The position numbers and the translations under genes are program-made. A stretch of DNA of 64,000 nt from Wyeomyia smithii (lineage: Eukaryota > Arthropoda > Insecta > Diptera > Culicidae). How positions within the stretch are numbered: the first letter of the stretch is position 1; each line of letters opens with the position of its first letter. Below, piece after piece: positions 14,500-26,466 of the stretch. Under the pieces are notes generated by a model. That model was given only the letters and a program-made list of their open reading frames with translations. It did not search any database and was not told the DNA's origin. Where the stretch lies: contig NC_073696.1 in NCBI RefSeq assembly GCF_029784165.1, forward strand, positions 241,722,892 through 241,786,891. The letters run 5' to 3'.

Positions 14500-15436
14500 G
14501 ACCCAGCCTTTCTCATTCAGTTTTTTATTTGTTAAAATAGATTTACATGACTGCTTCAATCCAATAAATGTATATTCACTCTTTAGGTTCTAAAATATTG
14601 ATGTTGTAATCTTTACATATAAAAATACAGACAAGTCTGTATGTCTGTCTGATCCATATAGGCCCGAAAACTACTGAACCGATTTACGTGAAAATTTGTA
14701 TGTAGGGGTTTTTGGTGCCGATAAAGGTTCCTATGATAGTTTGAGACCCCTTCCTCTTCTGGAAGGGAGGAGTCCCATAGGGAGGGATCCCATGAAAATG
14801 AAACACAAATTTCGCACAGCTCAAGAACCAATCAAGAAAATACAACCAAATTTGGTATGTTTGGAATGTTTTTAGAGGTAACAAATATGTCCATAATGGT
14901 TTACGCCCCTCCCTCTTCTGGAAGTACATGTTTCTTCACAAATTTCTGCACATCTCGCGAACTAATCAACTAAATGGAACCATATTGGCAGGTGAATGTT
15001 TTTAGTGGCAACAGATATGTTCCATAATAGACATCAGACAACATTTTGGATTGTAAGATGGCAACTTCCGGTTTCTGGAAAACAGCCAAAAATGGCCGAT
15101 TTCCACCCGATATAATAATATCCGGATCTAGAATAATACACAGGAGCTAAAATCGACCAAAGATAGCATTTCAAATTCTAAGATGGCGACTTCCGGTTTC
15201 TGAAAACAGCTGAAAATGACCAAATACCACCCAATATTAGTTTACCTTTAACCAGTATGCCGTTCAAAATCCAGAAATTGTCTCCAAACACCATTATGAA
15301 ATCCAAAATGGCGACTTCCGGTGTCGGAAAAACAGCGGCAAATGACCAAATACCATCAAATATGGGTATTTCCGGAACCGTAACGATGCACTGAAGCCAC
15401 AAATCGACTTCAGACAACATTTTGAATTGTAAGATG

Positions 15437-16553
15437 CAGGGTGGCCACCCAACCGGGAAAACCGGGAGAACCGGGAAAAAACCTGGAATCGTTTGGAACC
15501 GGGAAAAACCGGGAAAAAACCGGGAATTTCACCGAACATTACAAGCCGGGGTGATATTGTGCCAGTGGGGGTGGAATTGTGCTATACAAACCCATTTTTT
15601 GTCAGCCATCTCATGGCGATCACAAGACCAAAATTTCTTAAGTAAGTTTCCTCGAATACTTAACCAAAAAGAGACTAGTCTTGTGACCCGGAAAAGATGG
15701 CTGACATATCTTACAGTGCATAAAACAGTTTTTGTTTTCATTCATCTTCCTCTTGGAAGCTAACTTGACCAAGGTAAGCTCCCTGGAAGTAGCATTCAAA
15801 TGGCTCGAATTTTGCCTAGAGCAAATGTCGCCTATAGATGTCGCCAAGAATACTCACAACTATTGAGTATCCATTCGACAAAGACATTGCTGACTTCCTA
15901 CCTTGATACTTTTTGTAGAGATCTGATAGCTGCTTCAGGCAAGAAACTTCCTAACTTTACTGTGTTCATTAAGAAGATCCTGATTCTATCGCATGGCAAT
16001 GCCACGTTGGAGCGAGGTTCTCCGTGAACAAGGAGTGCGCAGTCATGAATTTGGAAAAAGACAGACTTGTAGCGCAGCGCTTGGTGTACGATACAGTACA
16101 GGTTGCCAGAGGAGGGCACGAAATTGATATTGATGAGGAGATGCGTGAGCTGCTGAAGTAACGTGTTTTAAGTGTTATGAAAATACTCTTTTATATATTG
16201 AATCTTATCTGGTTGAGGTAAAAACGATTCCTTCAAACTTAATTTGGCCTAGAATTCCTCGGTAATGAGTATTATATGCGTTGTTCATAAGATACTTGTA
16301 GACATCTCCTCTCGGAAAGGTGACATCCGTCACATTTTTCGATTTTTTGCGACTATATCTCTTGATTTCAAGAAGGCTGAACACGTCAAGAAGTGACTTA
16401 GAGCATATTGAGATATAAATCGAAAGTCACGCTTTTTTATTCCTTAACTGCATGAAAAACTACAGAATTCAAAAGTACAATTAACCAGGAAAAATATTTT
16501 AACGAACCGGGAAAAACCGGGAATTTAATTTCGGGTTTTGAGTGGCCACCCTG
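15437..16553 (+). mobile_element. hAT-like DNA transposon, internally deleted
   Basis: Terminal inverted repeats CAGGGTGGCCACC at both ends, each followed inward by repeated CCGGGAAAA motifs. The element is flanked by AAGATG (15431-15436 and 16554-16559). It interrupts one 125-bp tandem unit, and removing it rejoins that unit. The interior keeps the 3' end of a hAT-type transposase gene. The 6-bp duplication is shorter than the usual hAT 8 bp, so another superfamily sharing such termini is not excluded. Length 1117 bp. Confidence 0.8.
15800..16161 (+). pseudogene. hAT-type transposase, C-terminal remnant
   Basis: The frame at 15800-16027 ends in ILILSHGNATLERG. After a one-base loss near 16018 the protein continues FSVNKECAVMNLEKDRL, then VAQRLVYDTVQVA, ending EEMRELLK and TAA at 16159-16161. 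'SHGNATLERGFS(V/I)NKE' followed by a QR(L/I)VYD helix is the dimerisation region at the end of hAT-family transposases. The DNA-binding and most of the catalytic domain are absent, consistent with an internal deletion derivative mobilised in trans. Confidence 0.6.
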
Positions 16554-18408
16554 AAGATGGCAACTTCCGGTTTCTGGAAAACAGCCTGAAATGGACGATT
16601 CCCATTAAATATTAGTATTTCTGGAACCAGAAAGATGCACAGAAGCTAAAAATTGATCACAGACACAATCTTGAATTTTAAGATGGTGACTTCCGGTGTC
16701 TGGCAAACAGCCGGAAATGACCAAATACCATTCAATATGAATGTTTTCGGAACCAGAATTACGCCCAGATGACAGAAATTAATTTCACAGGCAATTTAAA
16801 AGTCCAAAATGACGACTTTCGGCTTCTGAAAACCAGTATCTCAAATACAATTTTGAAATCCAAGATGGCGACTACCGGTTTGTGAAAAACAGCCTAAAAT
16901 AAACAAATACTATCCAATGTGAGTATCTCTGGAACCAGAATGATGCAAAGAGCTAACAATTGACCACTGGCACCATTTTGAATTGCTAAATGGCAACTTA
17001 TAGGCAACAGTCGGAAATGACCGAATAATACTCAATATGGATATTTCCGTAAACGTGATGATGCATAGAATTCAAACATTGACCCTGGACACCATTTTGA
17101 AATTAAAGACGACCACTTTTAGTTTCCGGAAAATAACCAAAAATACCTCCCAATATGGGTATTTCCGGTGTTTGATGACAGAAAGTCTGCTGAAAAATAC
17201 AGAATACCACCCAATATGAATATATTCAGAATTAAGGCGATGTACAGAAGCCAAAAATTGAGGATATTGTCATTTCGATAAAACCAATCATTTCAAACGG
17301 TTCGTTATTTGACTTTGATCATATCCTATGATCGATTCGTCGTGCATTTGCAGACTTTAAACACATTGCAAGAAATCAATGAATTTGGAACGTTCAAATA
17401 GTACGATACCACATTTAAATGATGTTGAGGCCACATATATCGATCAAAGCAGGTATAGTTTTAAATAGTCTTTGAATTTCTCTTCTTTCCATAACTTTTT
17501 AGCCACATATCGAATTGTTATGAAGTTTGTTATTTGTAAGTTTGAGAGATGACTCGTTCGTAAGACACTAGTTATGTTCAAATAAGCCATGTAATCTTTG
17601 AGATAATAGACTATCGTTGTTTTATTGACAATTTAATACATAACGGTTGCTTAAGTTCGATTATAATCAAATGAAATGGGAACGTGTAGGGCAGCCAAAC
17701 TTTGAAACCACGTGTTCAATCATAATTCATCAGTTAACCCTTAACTAGCCCGCTCATCTGATAATAATAATCAAATCGGTTGTGTAGTTTCTGAGATAAT
17801 GAAGTTTCGTGATTTTCACAAGTTGGTACATTACAAATGAAGTGACAGTTCGATTACAGTGAAATTCAATAGGATCTTCTGAGGCAGCTAGACCATTCTT
17901 TTGACACTAATTTTGTGGAAATCGGGTCGGCCATCTCTGAGATAAGTGAGTGAGTCCAAGTAGTCTTCGGAATATGTTCCTTTGCATAGCTGGATTTCAC
18001 ATTTTTAAACATAACAGGCAAAGTAATTGTCCGATTGCAAAACAAATCAATAGGGTCTTATGGGGCAACTAGACCTTCCATTTGACACTGATTTTATGAA
18101 AATCAGTACAGCCATCTCTGAGAAACATGAGTGAGATTAAACAGTCTTCAGAACACGTTTCTTTTCATAACTTTTGAACCACATGTTCAATCTTGATGAA
18201 ATTCAAAAGTTAAGGGTTTTTTAGGTACCCCGTTCTTTTGAGACCAATTTTGTTCAAATCGGTTGTGTAGTTTCTGAGATTTTGTTGTTTCGTGATTTCC
18301 ACATTTTTAAACATAACCTCTCAACTAAAAATCCGATTACAATAAAATTCAATAGGGTCTTATGGGGCAACAAGACCTTTCATTTGCAATTAATTTCATG
18401 AAAATCGG

Positions 18409-18439
18409 TCATACATACATACATACATACATACATACA
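18409..18439. repeat. (CATA)n microsatellite
   Basis: About seven CATA units immediately before the terminal hairpin of the composite repeat. Such short tails are common at element ends in mosquitoes. Confidence 0.85.
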
Positions 18440-18446
18440 GAAAATG

Positions 18447-18465
18447 CTCAGCTCGTCGAGCTGAG
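18447..18465. repeat. Perfect 9-bp palindromic stem near the element end
   Basis: CTCAGCTCG, a central T, then CGAGCTGAG. It sits between the (CATA)n tract and the last 100 bp of the composite repeat, so it may be a recognition or termination structure of that element. Confidence 0.7.
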
Positions 18466-18570
18466 TCGAGTGATATATGCCATTCGGCCCTTTGGAGCAC
18501 TTTTATACTTTCGGTTTTGCAAGTGATTGCTATACTCTCTAGGAGAAAGGCAAAACCTTCACGAAAATTG

Positions 18571-19006
18571 TTCACGATTCAATATTTTCACAGTATATTG
18601 ACAAGTCTTAAAATATATTTTAAAACGATATAGTGCAACATTCTTAAACCTTTCAAAACCCCATGGAGTGGATGTTTTCTATTGCATGAGCTCCATTCTT
18701 AACCACATCCCATCAGCCCAATAACCGAATCATACGCTGCTTTGAAGTCTGTAAATAGTCGATGATCCCACAAATTGATTTTTTTGAACTTGTCATGGGT
18801 CGGAAGCAGAGCGAATAATTAAGCTACTAAGGATCACTTTTCACCAAACTCGTTTTGGAATTTTTCAACAGAAGTTTTCAGCAAGTTCCAACTAATTTGG
18901 GTTATTTTTTTTTTTTTTTTTTTTTTAACCTTTCCCATGGTCATCGAATCCACACTTTACAAACTACAAACTCGAACTTTCGAATATTGAACTTTTTTAA
19001 ATTTAG
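18571..19006. other. Spacer with a T22 tract
   Basis: No gene seen. A run of about 22 T (18905-18926) follows a frame that begins at 18855 and is not credible as a protein. Confidence 0.4.
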
Positions 19007-19009
19007 AAT

Positions 19010-19684
19010 GGTGCTTATTACGGGAGTCACTTCACGGTAAAATCAGAGTGAAGTGAATAAAGTCTTATTACGGGACTCACGTAAGTGAGAAAAACGTCGC
19101 AAAGTGACATCTTTGGTGGAATCTGGGTTATTATGAGTGTCATATCAGTGAAGTGAGAACGGAAAAAGCGACGTTTCGCGTGGAATTATTTCACGATTAT
19201 TTTGAACGGTGAAATGATTCCACGAAGATGCCATAAGTCTTAAAGTTGATTGATTTGTGATCTAATGGTAAATATTGGATTTATTCTTCAGTAACGAAAC
19301 GAATCCGAATTTGATCCGTGCCTTAAAGCGGTAAAATTTTCATTTTTTTGCCCGATGAAAAAAATGCACTAGTTCAGTAAATTTTCGATACCGAAAAAAC
19401 ATTTTTTTATGCCGATTGTCATAGAAATGCAGAACACGTCAAGATCTGGTTTATTCTGAAAAAAAAACGGAAAAAACGACTTTCTGGGACTTAGAGATTT
19501 TTGAGCTGGGAAACAATCTCATTTCACTTGTCCTATTCCCAATTTCATTTCACTGTCAATTTCACTCCACGGAGGTGATTTTTGTCACCTCACTTGAGGT
19601 GGAATCGGGAATAGGTCTAAAAAAGTGAAGTGAGCGTGAGAGTGAAATATATTCCACCATGAAGTGACTCCCGTAATAAGCACC
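19010..19684. mobile_element. MITE with GGTGCTTATTACGGG terminal inverted repeats
   Basis: It begins GGTGCTTATTACGGGAGTCA and ends with its reverse complement; 25 bp of the termini match exactly. It is flanked by AAT (19007-19009 and 19685-19687), a possible 3-bp duplication. Motifs of the type GAGTCACTTCA/TGAAGTGAG are repeated inside both ends. There is no coding capacity in 675 bp. Superfamily undecided; a 3-bp duplication fits Zator, CACTA or Harbinger-like groups. Confidence 0.75.
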
Positions 19685-19687
19685 AAT

Positions 19688-20901
19688 AAGAAACTGTTAG
19701 CGTCGTCTCTACGTTTCTACATCTTTCAAACCACTCGACAAATTATGAACGGAACGCATATGAGTTTTGGTAAGCATTACATTAAAAAACACTGACGATT
19801 TGCGAGAGTTTTTCTAACAAAAAGATCGAGTTCACTGTGACAAAAAGCAGAAACATTGGCAAAACCACTTCACCAAGAATATCACATCTTGCAACTTGTG
19901 AATTAGAAGCATTTTTTAATTATAATTTCAATAATGCTACATACCATGCCTTCTATATTCATGATATTAATACACTCAAGTAACATTTCACAACTTAACA
20001 CACTAAAAATTAAACTTATCATTTTGCTGTAGAGAAAATATATCTAAACAAATCCGAAAATGTTACTAGCTGTTGCCAAGTGATGTATCGTCTCCTAATC
20101 TCCAAGCAGAGCAAACAATTTTCCAGCGCCTACTTTATTATCAAATCGTTACACCTCTCAGGTTACACCATGTTGTTGATTTAACCATGAAAGTACATAA
20201 CCACAACGCATTTCTTCTGATGCCCAGCAGATTCACTGGCTAAGAAGAAATAAGGATACAATCTCATTAGCTAGCTTTATAGACCATAAGTTCATTATTG
20301 AACTATTACGATATATTGTCATCTGTGTAGGACATTTGGGAATATTCGGCCTAAAAGCAATTTGGTCAGACTTGTTTCAATCAACCGATAACCGGTCAAC
20401 CGGTATTCGGTTTTCTATTCATTGTTTTTTTTTTTTTGCTTGTGTTTCATCAAATTCACCTGCAACACAGGAACTGTACCGTAATAAGACTCTGAAAGTT
20501 TCGTAAAAATTCCCATAAAAAAGTGGCAACTTTGGTCCGTCTGTAATCGTACTGGCACTTGGTTCGGTTTTTTTTTTTTTTTTTAGAATATTAACCTAAA
20601 CTTCTACATGACTATGATTAACTGGTAACATGCACTTAACACTAAGATGAGGAATCATTCCATTTCCTGTACATGGTCATATTTTCCTAGGGATTATTGT
20701 TCGCTGTTTGGCTCGGACCAAACACCCGCCAAAAGCACAAGAAAACAACTTGTGTTTCTTCAATACAAACAGGTACTTAACAGCTAATCTCCTAAAAGTA
20801 AATTCAGAGAACTGGAACGCTTCTTTCTCTCCTGTCTCGGAAAACTGAGAGAAGAAAGTCTTTTTGGTAGTTTGTCCGTTGTTTTGCGGCCGCGGACCGT
20901 T
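19688..20901. other. Intergenic DNA and probable 3' UTR of the SCRB gene
   Basis: No independent gene seen. The part adjacent to 20902 should hold the 3' UTR of the - strand scavenger-receptor gene, but no polyadenylation site could be fixed. T-rich runs occur near 20425 and 20570. Confidence 0.4.
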
Positions 20902-21310
20902 TCACGTCTTTGTAGTGCCATTTTCGGTGACCAATCGAAGCGCCTTGGTCTCGATTAGCGGATGTGATTCAACGATCGACGCCTGGTGCAGCTTACCATT
21001 GCCGGAAGCTTCCTTTTCCTTCTCCGGCAGAAGGATCGCAGACTTGGCAAGGTTTTGCTGCAGCAGCGCTTTCTCGGTACCCACGGTATCTTTCACTGTG
21101 TTACGGCGTCGGTTCAGAAGAAGCATTCGTTCCACCGGACACCAAGCAATCATGACTGCTCCTAGAACGAGCATGACAATGCCACAGATTCGAGCTGTTT
21201 TCGGTATACTGAGAGCTTGAGCAATTTCACCAACAAACTCCGGTTTCATTGTGACGTGCTGCTCGAACCAAAGCACCGGTAAGAACATTCGCTGAACATC
21301 CTCGTATAAA
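20902..21310 (-). CDS. SCRB coding exon 6: C-terminal membrane segment and tail
   Basis: Continues LYEDVQRMFLPVLWFEQ, then a hydrophobic TARICGIVMLVLGAVMIAW, then a charged tail ending ENGTTKT and a stop at 20902-20904. The tail is longer than the short tails of most CD36 relatives and is rich in Lys, Glu and Arg. Confidence 0.9.
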
Positions 21311-24300
21311 CTAAAAAAAGAAGAAAATTGAAATTTGCTACTTAAAAAAACAAAATTCCAGCTTACGCTATATTAGGGTGGGATTCCATAAGTATGTTCA
21401 ACTGCAACCTAGCCGCAACATCCAGTGGGATTCCGGTCGTCTGAAATGTATTTGAAAACAGAACGATTATAATTTTAAGTATTTAAAAAAAAAAAAATAC
21501 TCACCGGTTCCAACGTCATGTAAAACTGATGTTTGTTTTTGTCCGGGTTCAAACCTTCCACCTGGTTCAGATAATACTCATCCGCTCCGTAAAAATGCGG
21601 AAACGACATAAACACCGGAGTTCCGAACCGACAGGACGAGATGTTCAGCACACCGGAAGGTACAATCTCTCCGGAACTGAAGCAGGCGGTCTCGGGAAAC
21701 TTGGTACCATTGTCTACCGTTCGTGGGCCTCCAGCATACTTGTAACCCTGAATACCGGCGACCACTTCCTCTCGTTCGAAGTCCAGTGGCAAGCTACGAC
21801 ACATGTCGGGTGTAAACAGTTGTATCGGAACGTCCTTAGCCAAATCGGGTGGATAAAATTCACCAGCCGAACCATTCAGCATACCACAGTGATCGGCGAA
21901 GAAGTTTGTTCTTGGTTTGTAGTTCCACTGGGCCATCGAGCCGATTTTCGCTATGTCATCCACTCCGGTGTGAACGTTATAATGTCCGATCAAGTCGGCT
22001 GAATTATTTCGCTGGAATGAGGAAAAATTATCAGATAAGTGCAGTGCGTCTTGAACTGTCCTACAGATCAGACGTTTTTTCGGTTGCTTGTGGACTGGTC
22101 TTTGACTGCCTATAGCTTCAAAGTTTGTGTTTTGTCAGTGTGTCTTTTAAAGACTACCTGAAAGTTATTTCCCATCAGTCTTTCTCAAGACTACCTACTT
22201 TTGAATTTAACATTTGTTTTAACTTTTTTCGTATCACCTGAAATGGCTGGACGGAAAAAGAAACCTCGCATCGCTGCGGGGAGGAAAAGAGAGGCATCTC
22301 TTTCTGACACATCGAGTGTCTGTAGTGACAATCCTTTTGATATTTTGCCTGAGCAAGAAGCTGGTGAAATGGAAGTTACCAATAATGAAACTATACAAAA
22401 TATAAAATCTTTAAAAAAGGAGAAAGTTCCACCTATTGTGGTAACTATTTCTTCTGAATTTAATATATTCAAAAAGGAACTTTCAACGTTTGTTTCTGAC
22501 GTTAAAGTTACCTATCAAATTGGCCGTAGAGGTGAATGCCGCTTATTAGCCGACTCAGTAAAGGGTCGTGATCGTCTTGTTCAGTATTTAACTGACAAGA
22601 TGTACAAATTTTTTACATATGACACCAAGAACGCCAAGCCGTTCAAGGTTGTCTTGAAAGGTCTCACCAACGATCAAACCGTTGATGAGATCAAACTTAC
22701 TTTAACAGAATTACTTGGCATAGCCCCTACCCAAGTAATTCTAATGAAACAAAAATCACGAGGCGAAAACAGTCAGAGAACTGGAATTTCCCTTGTTAAT
22801 TATTTAATTCATTTTAACCGCAATGAGGTTAACAACTTAAAATTTTTTGAAAAAGCACATGCTTTGTATAATGTGCGTGTAAAGTGGGAAACTTATAGGA
22901 AGTATGGCGGAGGTGAAAAGCATATCACCCAATGCCGTACTTGCCAACGTTATGGCCATGGTTCCAAATTCTGTAACATGGACCAAAAATGTCTTAATTG
23001 TGGAGACTCTTCTCACAAAAAGGACACATGTCCTGTGAAGGAGAGTAAAAATTTTCGCTGTGCGAATTGTAACGGCAACCATATGTCAAATTTTTATCAA
23101 TGCCCAGTCCGTTTAGCAATTGTTAAGGCAAGGCAAGGTAAACAAAATTCAATTTCTCAATTAAAACCAACTTCAAAACAAAATTCTCCAAGCGTACCAG
23201 TGACGCATAGTTTACCTACTGCTTTGCATACCCGTTTAACTTATGCACAGGTTACAGGTAGTTCGAACATTATACCGCCTAGTGTTGGTAGTTCGAAAAT
23301 GACCGTCAATATGGGTAAGCAAAACACGCTAGAAAATAATTGTACACCTATTACTCCAGCTAATATTGCTGCCGAAAATATTTTTTCTAATGTCAACTGC
23401 CTGGGGCCTATTACGGCAGGTAAACTTTCTTTTTTGCAACAGGCAATGTTCGATCTTATGAACGCCATGTTGCAGGCAAAATCAATGTTTGAAGCCATTC
23501 AAATAGGCACAAATTTTACTATTAAAATTGTTTCTAATTTAAAATTTAGCAATGATTTTAAATAAAACAATTAAAATATTAAATTGGAATGCTCGCTCAT
23601 TGAAGGCCAATGAGAATGAGCTTTTTAATTTTTTAACAGTAAATAATGTGCATATTGCAATTATTACTGAAACATTTTTGAAACCTAACATAAAATTAAA
23701 ATATGATCCCAATTACGTGGTTCATAGATATGATAGGATTCAGGGTTCCGGCGGTGGAGTTGCAATTGTTATTCATCGCCGAATCAAACATCGTGCTCTT
23801 CCCCATCTTGAGACGAAAGTTATGGAAACTTTGGGAATTGAAGTTCAAACTGAACTTGGGATTTTATTTATTGCCGCAGCATATTTACCATTTCAATGCA
23901 CACGCGAGCTCAAAAATTATTTTAAAGGTGATTTACAAAAACTCACCAGAAATCGTTCGAAATTTTTCATAATCGGCGATTTTAACGCTAAACATCGTTC
24001 ATGGAATAATTCTCAAAGTAATTCCAATGGCAAAATTTTATTCAATGATTGTTCTTCAGGATACTATTCTATTTTGTCTCCGAATAGTCCTACATGCTTT
24101 TCTTCTGTAAGAAACCCTTCAACAATTGATTTGGTGCTGACAGATCAAAGTCATGTATGTAGTGATTTGATCACACATGCTGACTTTGATTCTGACCATC
24201 TTCCAATAACTTTTTCTTTATCACATGAATCAGTTTTAAACCCTATGAGCTCTGTTTTTAATTATAACAAAGCTAATTGGGAAAGATACAAAACTCATAT

Positions 24301-26430
24301 TGAGAGAAATTTCAATAATGAGCTTGATTTGCAAAACGAAGTGAATATTGATTCCGCTTTGGAAGCATTAAAATGTGCAATTGTTGATGCCAGGAATTAT
24401 TCTGTTCCAAAGGCTCAAGTGAAATTTGATTCACCAATAATTGACGAAAATCTTCAACTTCTAATTCGTTTGAAAAATGTCCGCAGACGTCAATATCAAC
24501 GTTCTCGTGACCCTGTTTTTAAAACTAATTATAAAGATTTACAGAAAGAGATTAAACATAGATTTACTCTTCTGAGAAATCAAAATTTTGAGACTAAAGT
24601 TGAAAAATTGAAACCATATTCAAAACCATTTTGGAAGCTGTCGAAGATTCTTAAGAAACCTTCAAAGCCTATTCCAGTTTTAAAAGATGGTGAACGTTTT
24701 CTTGTATCCAATGAACAAAAGGCTCAAAGACTTGCTCAGCAGTTTGAGAGTGTTCATAACTCAAATTTGAATTTTGTGAGTCCAATTGAAAATGAAGTCA
24801 CACGTCAATTTGATTTAATTTCTTCCCAGAATTTTTTACCTGCAGAAATAATTGAAACTAACTTGAATGAGATTAAATCAATTATTAAAAATTTCAAAAA
24901 TATGAAAGCACCTGGTGACGATGGAATCTTTAATATACTAATCAAACATCTCCCTGAGAGCACAATGGAATTTTTAGTGAAAATTTTCAATTGCTGCTTC
25001 AAAATTGCATATTTTCCCAAATTATGGAAAAATGCAAAAATTACTCCCATTTTAAAACCGGATAAGAACCCAGCTGAAGTTTCAAGTTATCGACCAATCA
25101 GTTTGCTTTCTTCAATAAGTAAACTGTTTGAGAGAGTTATTCTTAACAGAATGATGTCACACATCAACGAAAATTCAATTTTTGCAAATGAACAGTTTGG
25201 ATTTCGCCATGGGCATTCCACAACTCATCAATTGCTCAGAGTTACTAATATGATACGAGCTAACAAATCTGAAGGTTATTCCACTGGAGCTGCTCTTTTA
25301 GACATAGAAAAAGCATTCGACAGTGTTTGGCATAAAGGTTTGATTGCGAAATTGCAAACTTTTAATTTTCCAATTTTCCTAATCAAAATTTTAAAAAATT
25401 ATCTTACTGATCGAACTCTGCAGGTTGTCTATCAGAATTCAAAATCTGATAGATTTCCTGTCAGAGCAGGTGTGCCTCAAGGTTCAGTCTTGGGTCCAGT
25501 CCTGTACAACATATTCACTTCAGATCTTCCTGATTTGCCTCCAGGATGCACAAAGTCATTGTTCTGCGATGACACAAGCATTTCCGTAAAAGGAAAAAGT
25601 CTTCGTGTCATATGCAGTCGATTGCAGAAAAGTTTAGATATTTTTTCTTCCTACTTGCAAAAGTGGAAAATCTCTCCCAATGCTTCTAAAACTCAAATGA
25701 TAATTTTTCCGCATAAGCCTAGGGCTTTTTTCCTCAAGCCAAACAATAATCACGTTGTTAAGATGAATGGGGTTATTTTAAGTTGGTCCGACAAGGTTAA
25801 GTACTTGGGACTAATTTATGATAAAAAACTTATTTTCAAAGAGCACATTGAGAGTATACAAGCCAAGTGCATCAAATATACGAGATGTTTATATCCTCTC
25901 ATTAACAGGAATTCTAAACTTTGTTTAAAGAACAAACTATTGATTTACAAACAAATTTTTAGACCAGCAATGCTTTATGCTGTACCGATCTGGTCAAGTT
26001 GCTGTTCAACAAGGAAGAAAACGCTCCAAAGGATTCAGAATAAAATTCTGAAAATGATTTTGAAGCGTCCTCCTCGGTTTGGTACACTCGAATTACATAG
26101 ACTTACTGGTGTTGAACCATTAGAAGCTATGTCAAATAAAATTATTAACAATTTTCGACAAAAATCGTTGCAATCCTCAATTGCTACGATAAGCTCTCTT
26201 TATAGCCAATAAGTTAGCAATTAAGTTAGTTGTAAGTTTACTTCCCCTTTTCTGACAAGTAGGTTTAAAGCCCTACGAATGATAAGTCCTAATTGCGAAA
26301 GCAAACAAATCCTAACAATTAAAATTACAAATTTCTAACAGTGTTGAGAAGTCACCATTTGTGATTGGACACACATACTCATTATTTACTAATATTTATC
26401 ATAAATACTTAAGCTACTAACAAATCCCCC

Positions 26431-26466
<36 letters not shown>

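Larger units (their letters stand above)
15040..17260. repeat. Tandem array of about 125-bp units carrying GATGGCGACTTCCGGT
   Basis: The phrase GATGGCRACTTCCGGTTTCTG starts near 15058, 15182, 15308, 15434/16557 (split by an insertion), 16683 and 16805. More degraded copies follow near 16863, 16990 and 17105. After removing the 15437-16559 insertion, the spacing is 122-126 bp through the clear copies. Each unit continues with CAAATACCA, a 'tatgagtatttccggaacc'-like phrase and a GATGCACAGAAGC phrase. Confidence 0.8.
14500..18570. mobile_element. Composite repeat block of an unidentified transposable element
   Basis: A continuous repetitive block. 14630-15040 begins with the phrase ACTGAACCGATTTACGTGAA. 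Then come about 125-bp 'gacttccggt' units to about 17260. 17400-18420 carries repeated 'aatcggttgtgtagtttctgag'-like phrases (split for length). It ends with (CATA)n, a CTCAGCTCG/CGAGCTGAG hairpin, and 'ggccctttggagcac' followed by AGGAGAAAGGCAAAA. No long ORF was found apart from a nested insertion. I recall this tail as common in Aedes-type genomes but cannot name the family. Confidence 0.6.
22043..26463 (+). mobile_element. Jockey-clade non-LTR retrotransposon, apparently full length, with both ORFs open
   Basis: Inserted antisense in SCRB intron 3. The 14-bp duplication TATCAGATAAGTGC occurs at 22029-22042 and 26464-26477. The 5' end begins (C)AGTGCGTC, resembling the initiator-type starts of Jockey/Juan elements with internal promoters. 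The 3' end is a 30-nt A run. Two long ORFs overlap by 14 nt. The ORFs, the clean tail and the perfect duplication argue for recent insertion. Similarity in style to the Juan-A/Jockey group is from memory; no alignment was run. Confidence 0.92.

Noticed and set aside
18425..18570. Helitron 3' end (hairpin near an element terminus)
   Set aside because: The hairpin is about 100 bp from the apparent end and no CTRR terminus follows at the expected distance.
22201..22242. TTG start for the Jockey ORF1
   Set aside because: A standard ATG lies in frame at 22243, followed by a basic stretch typical of the protein; no reason for a non-ATG start.
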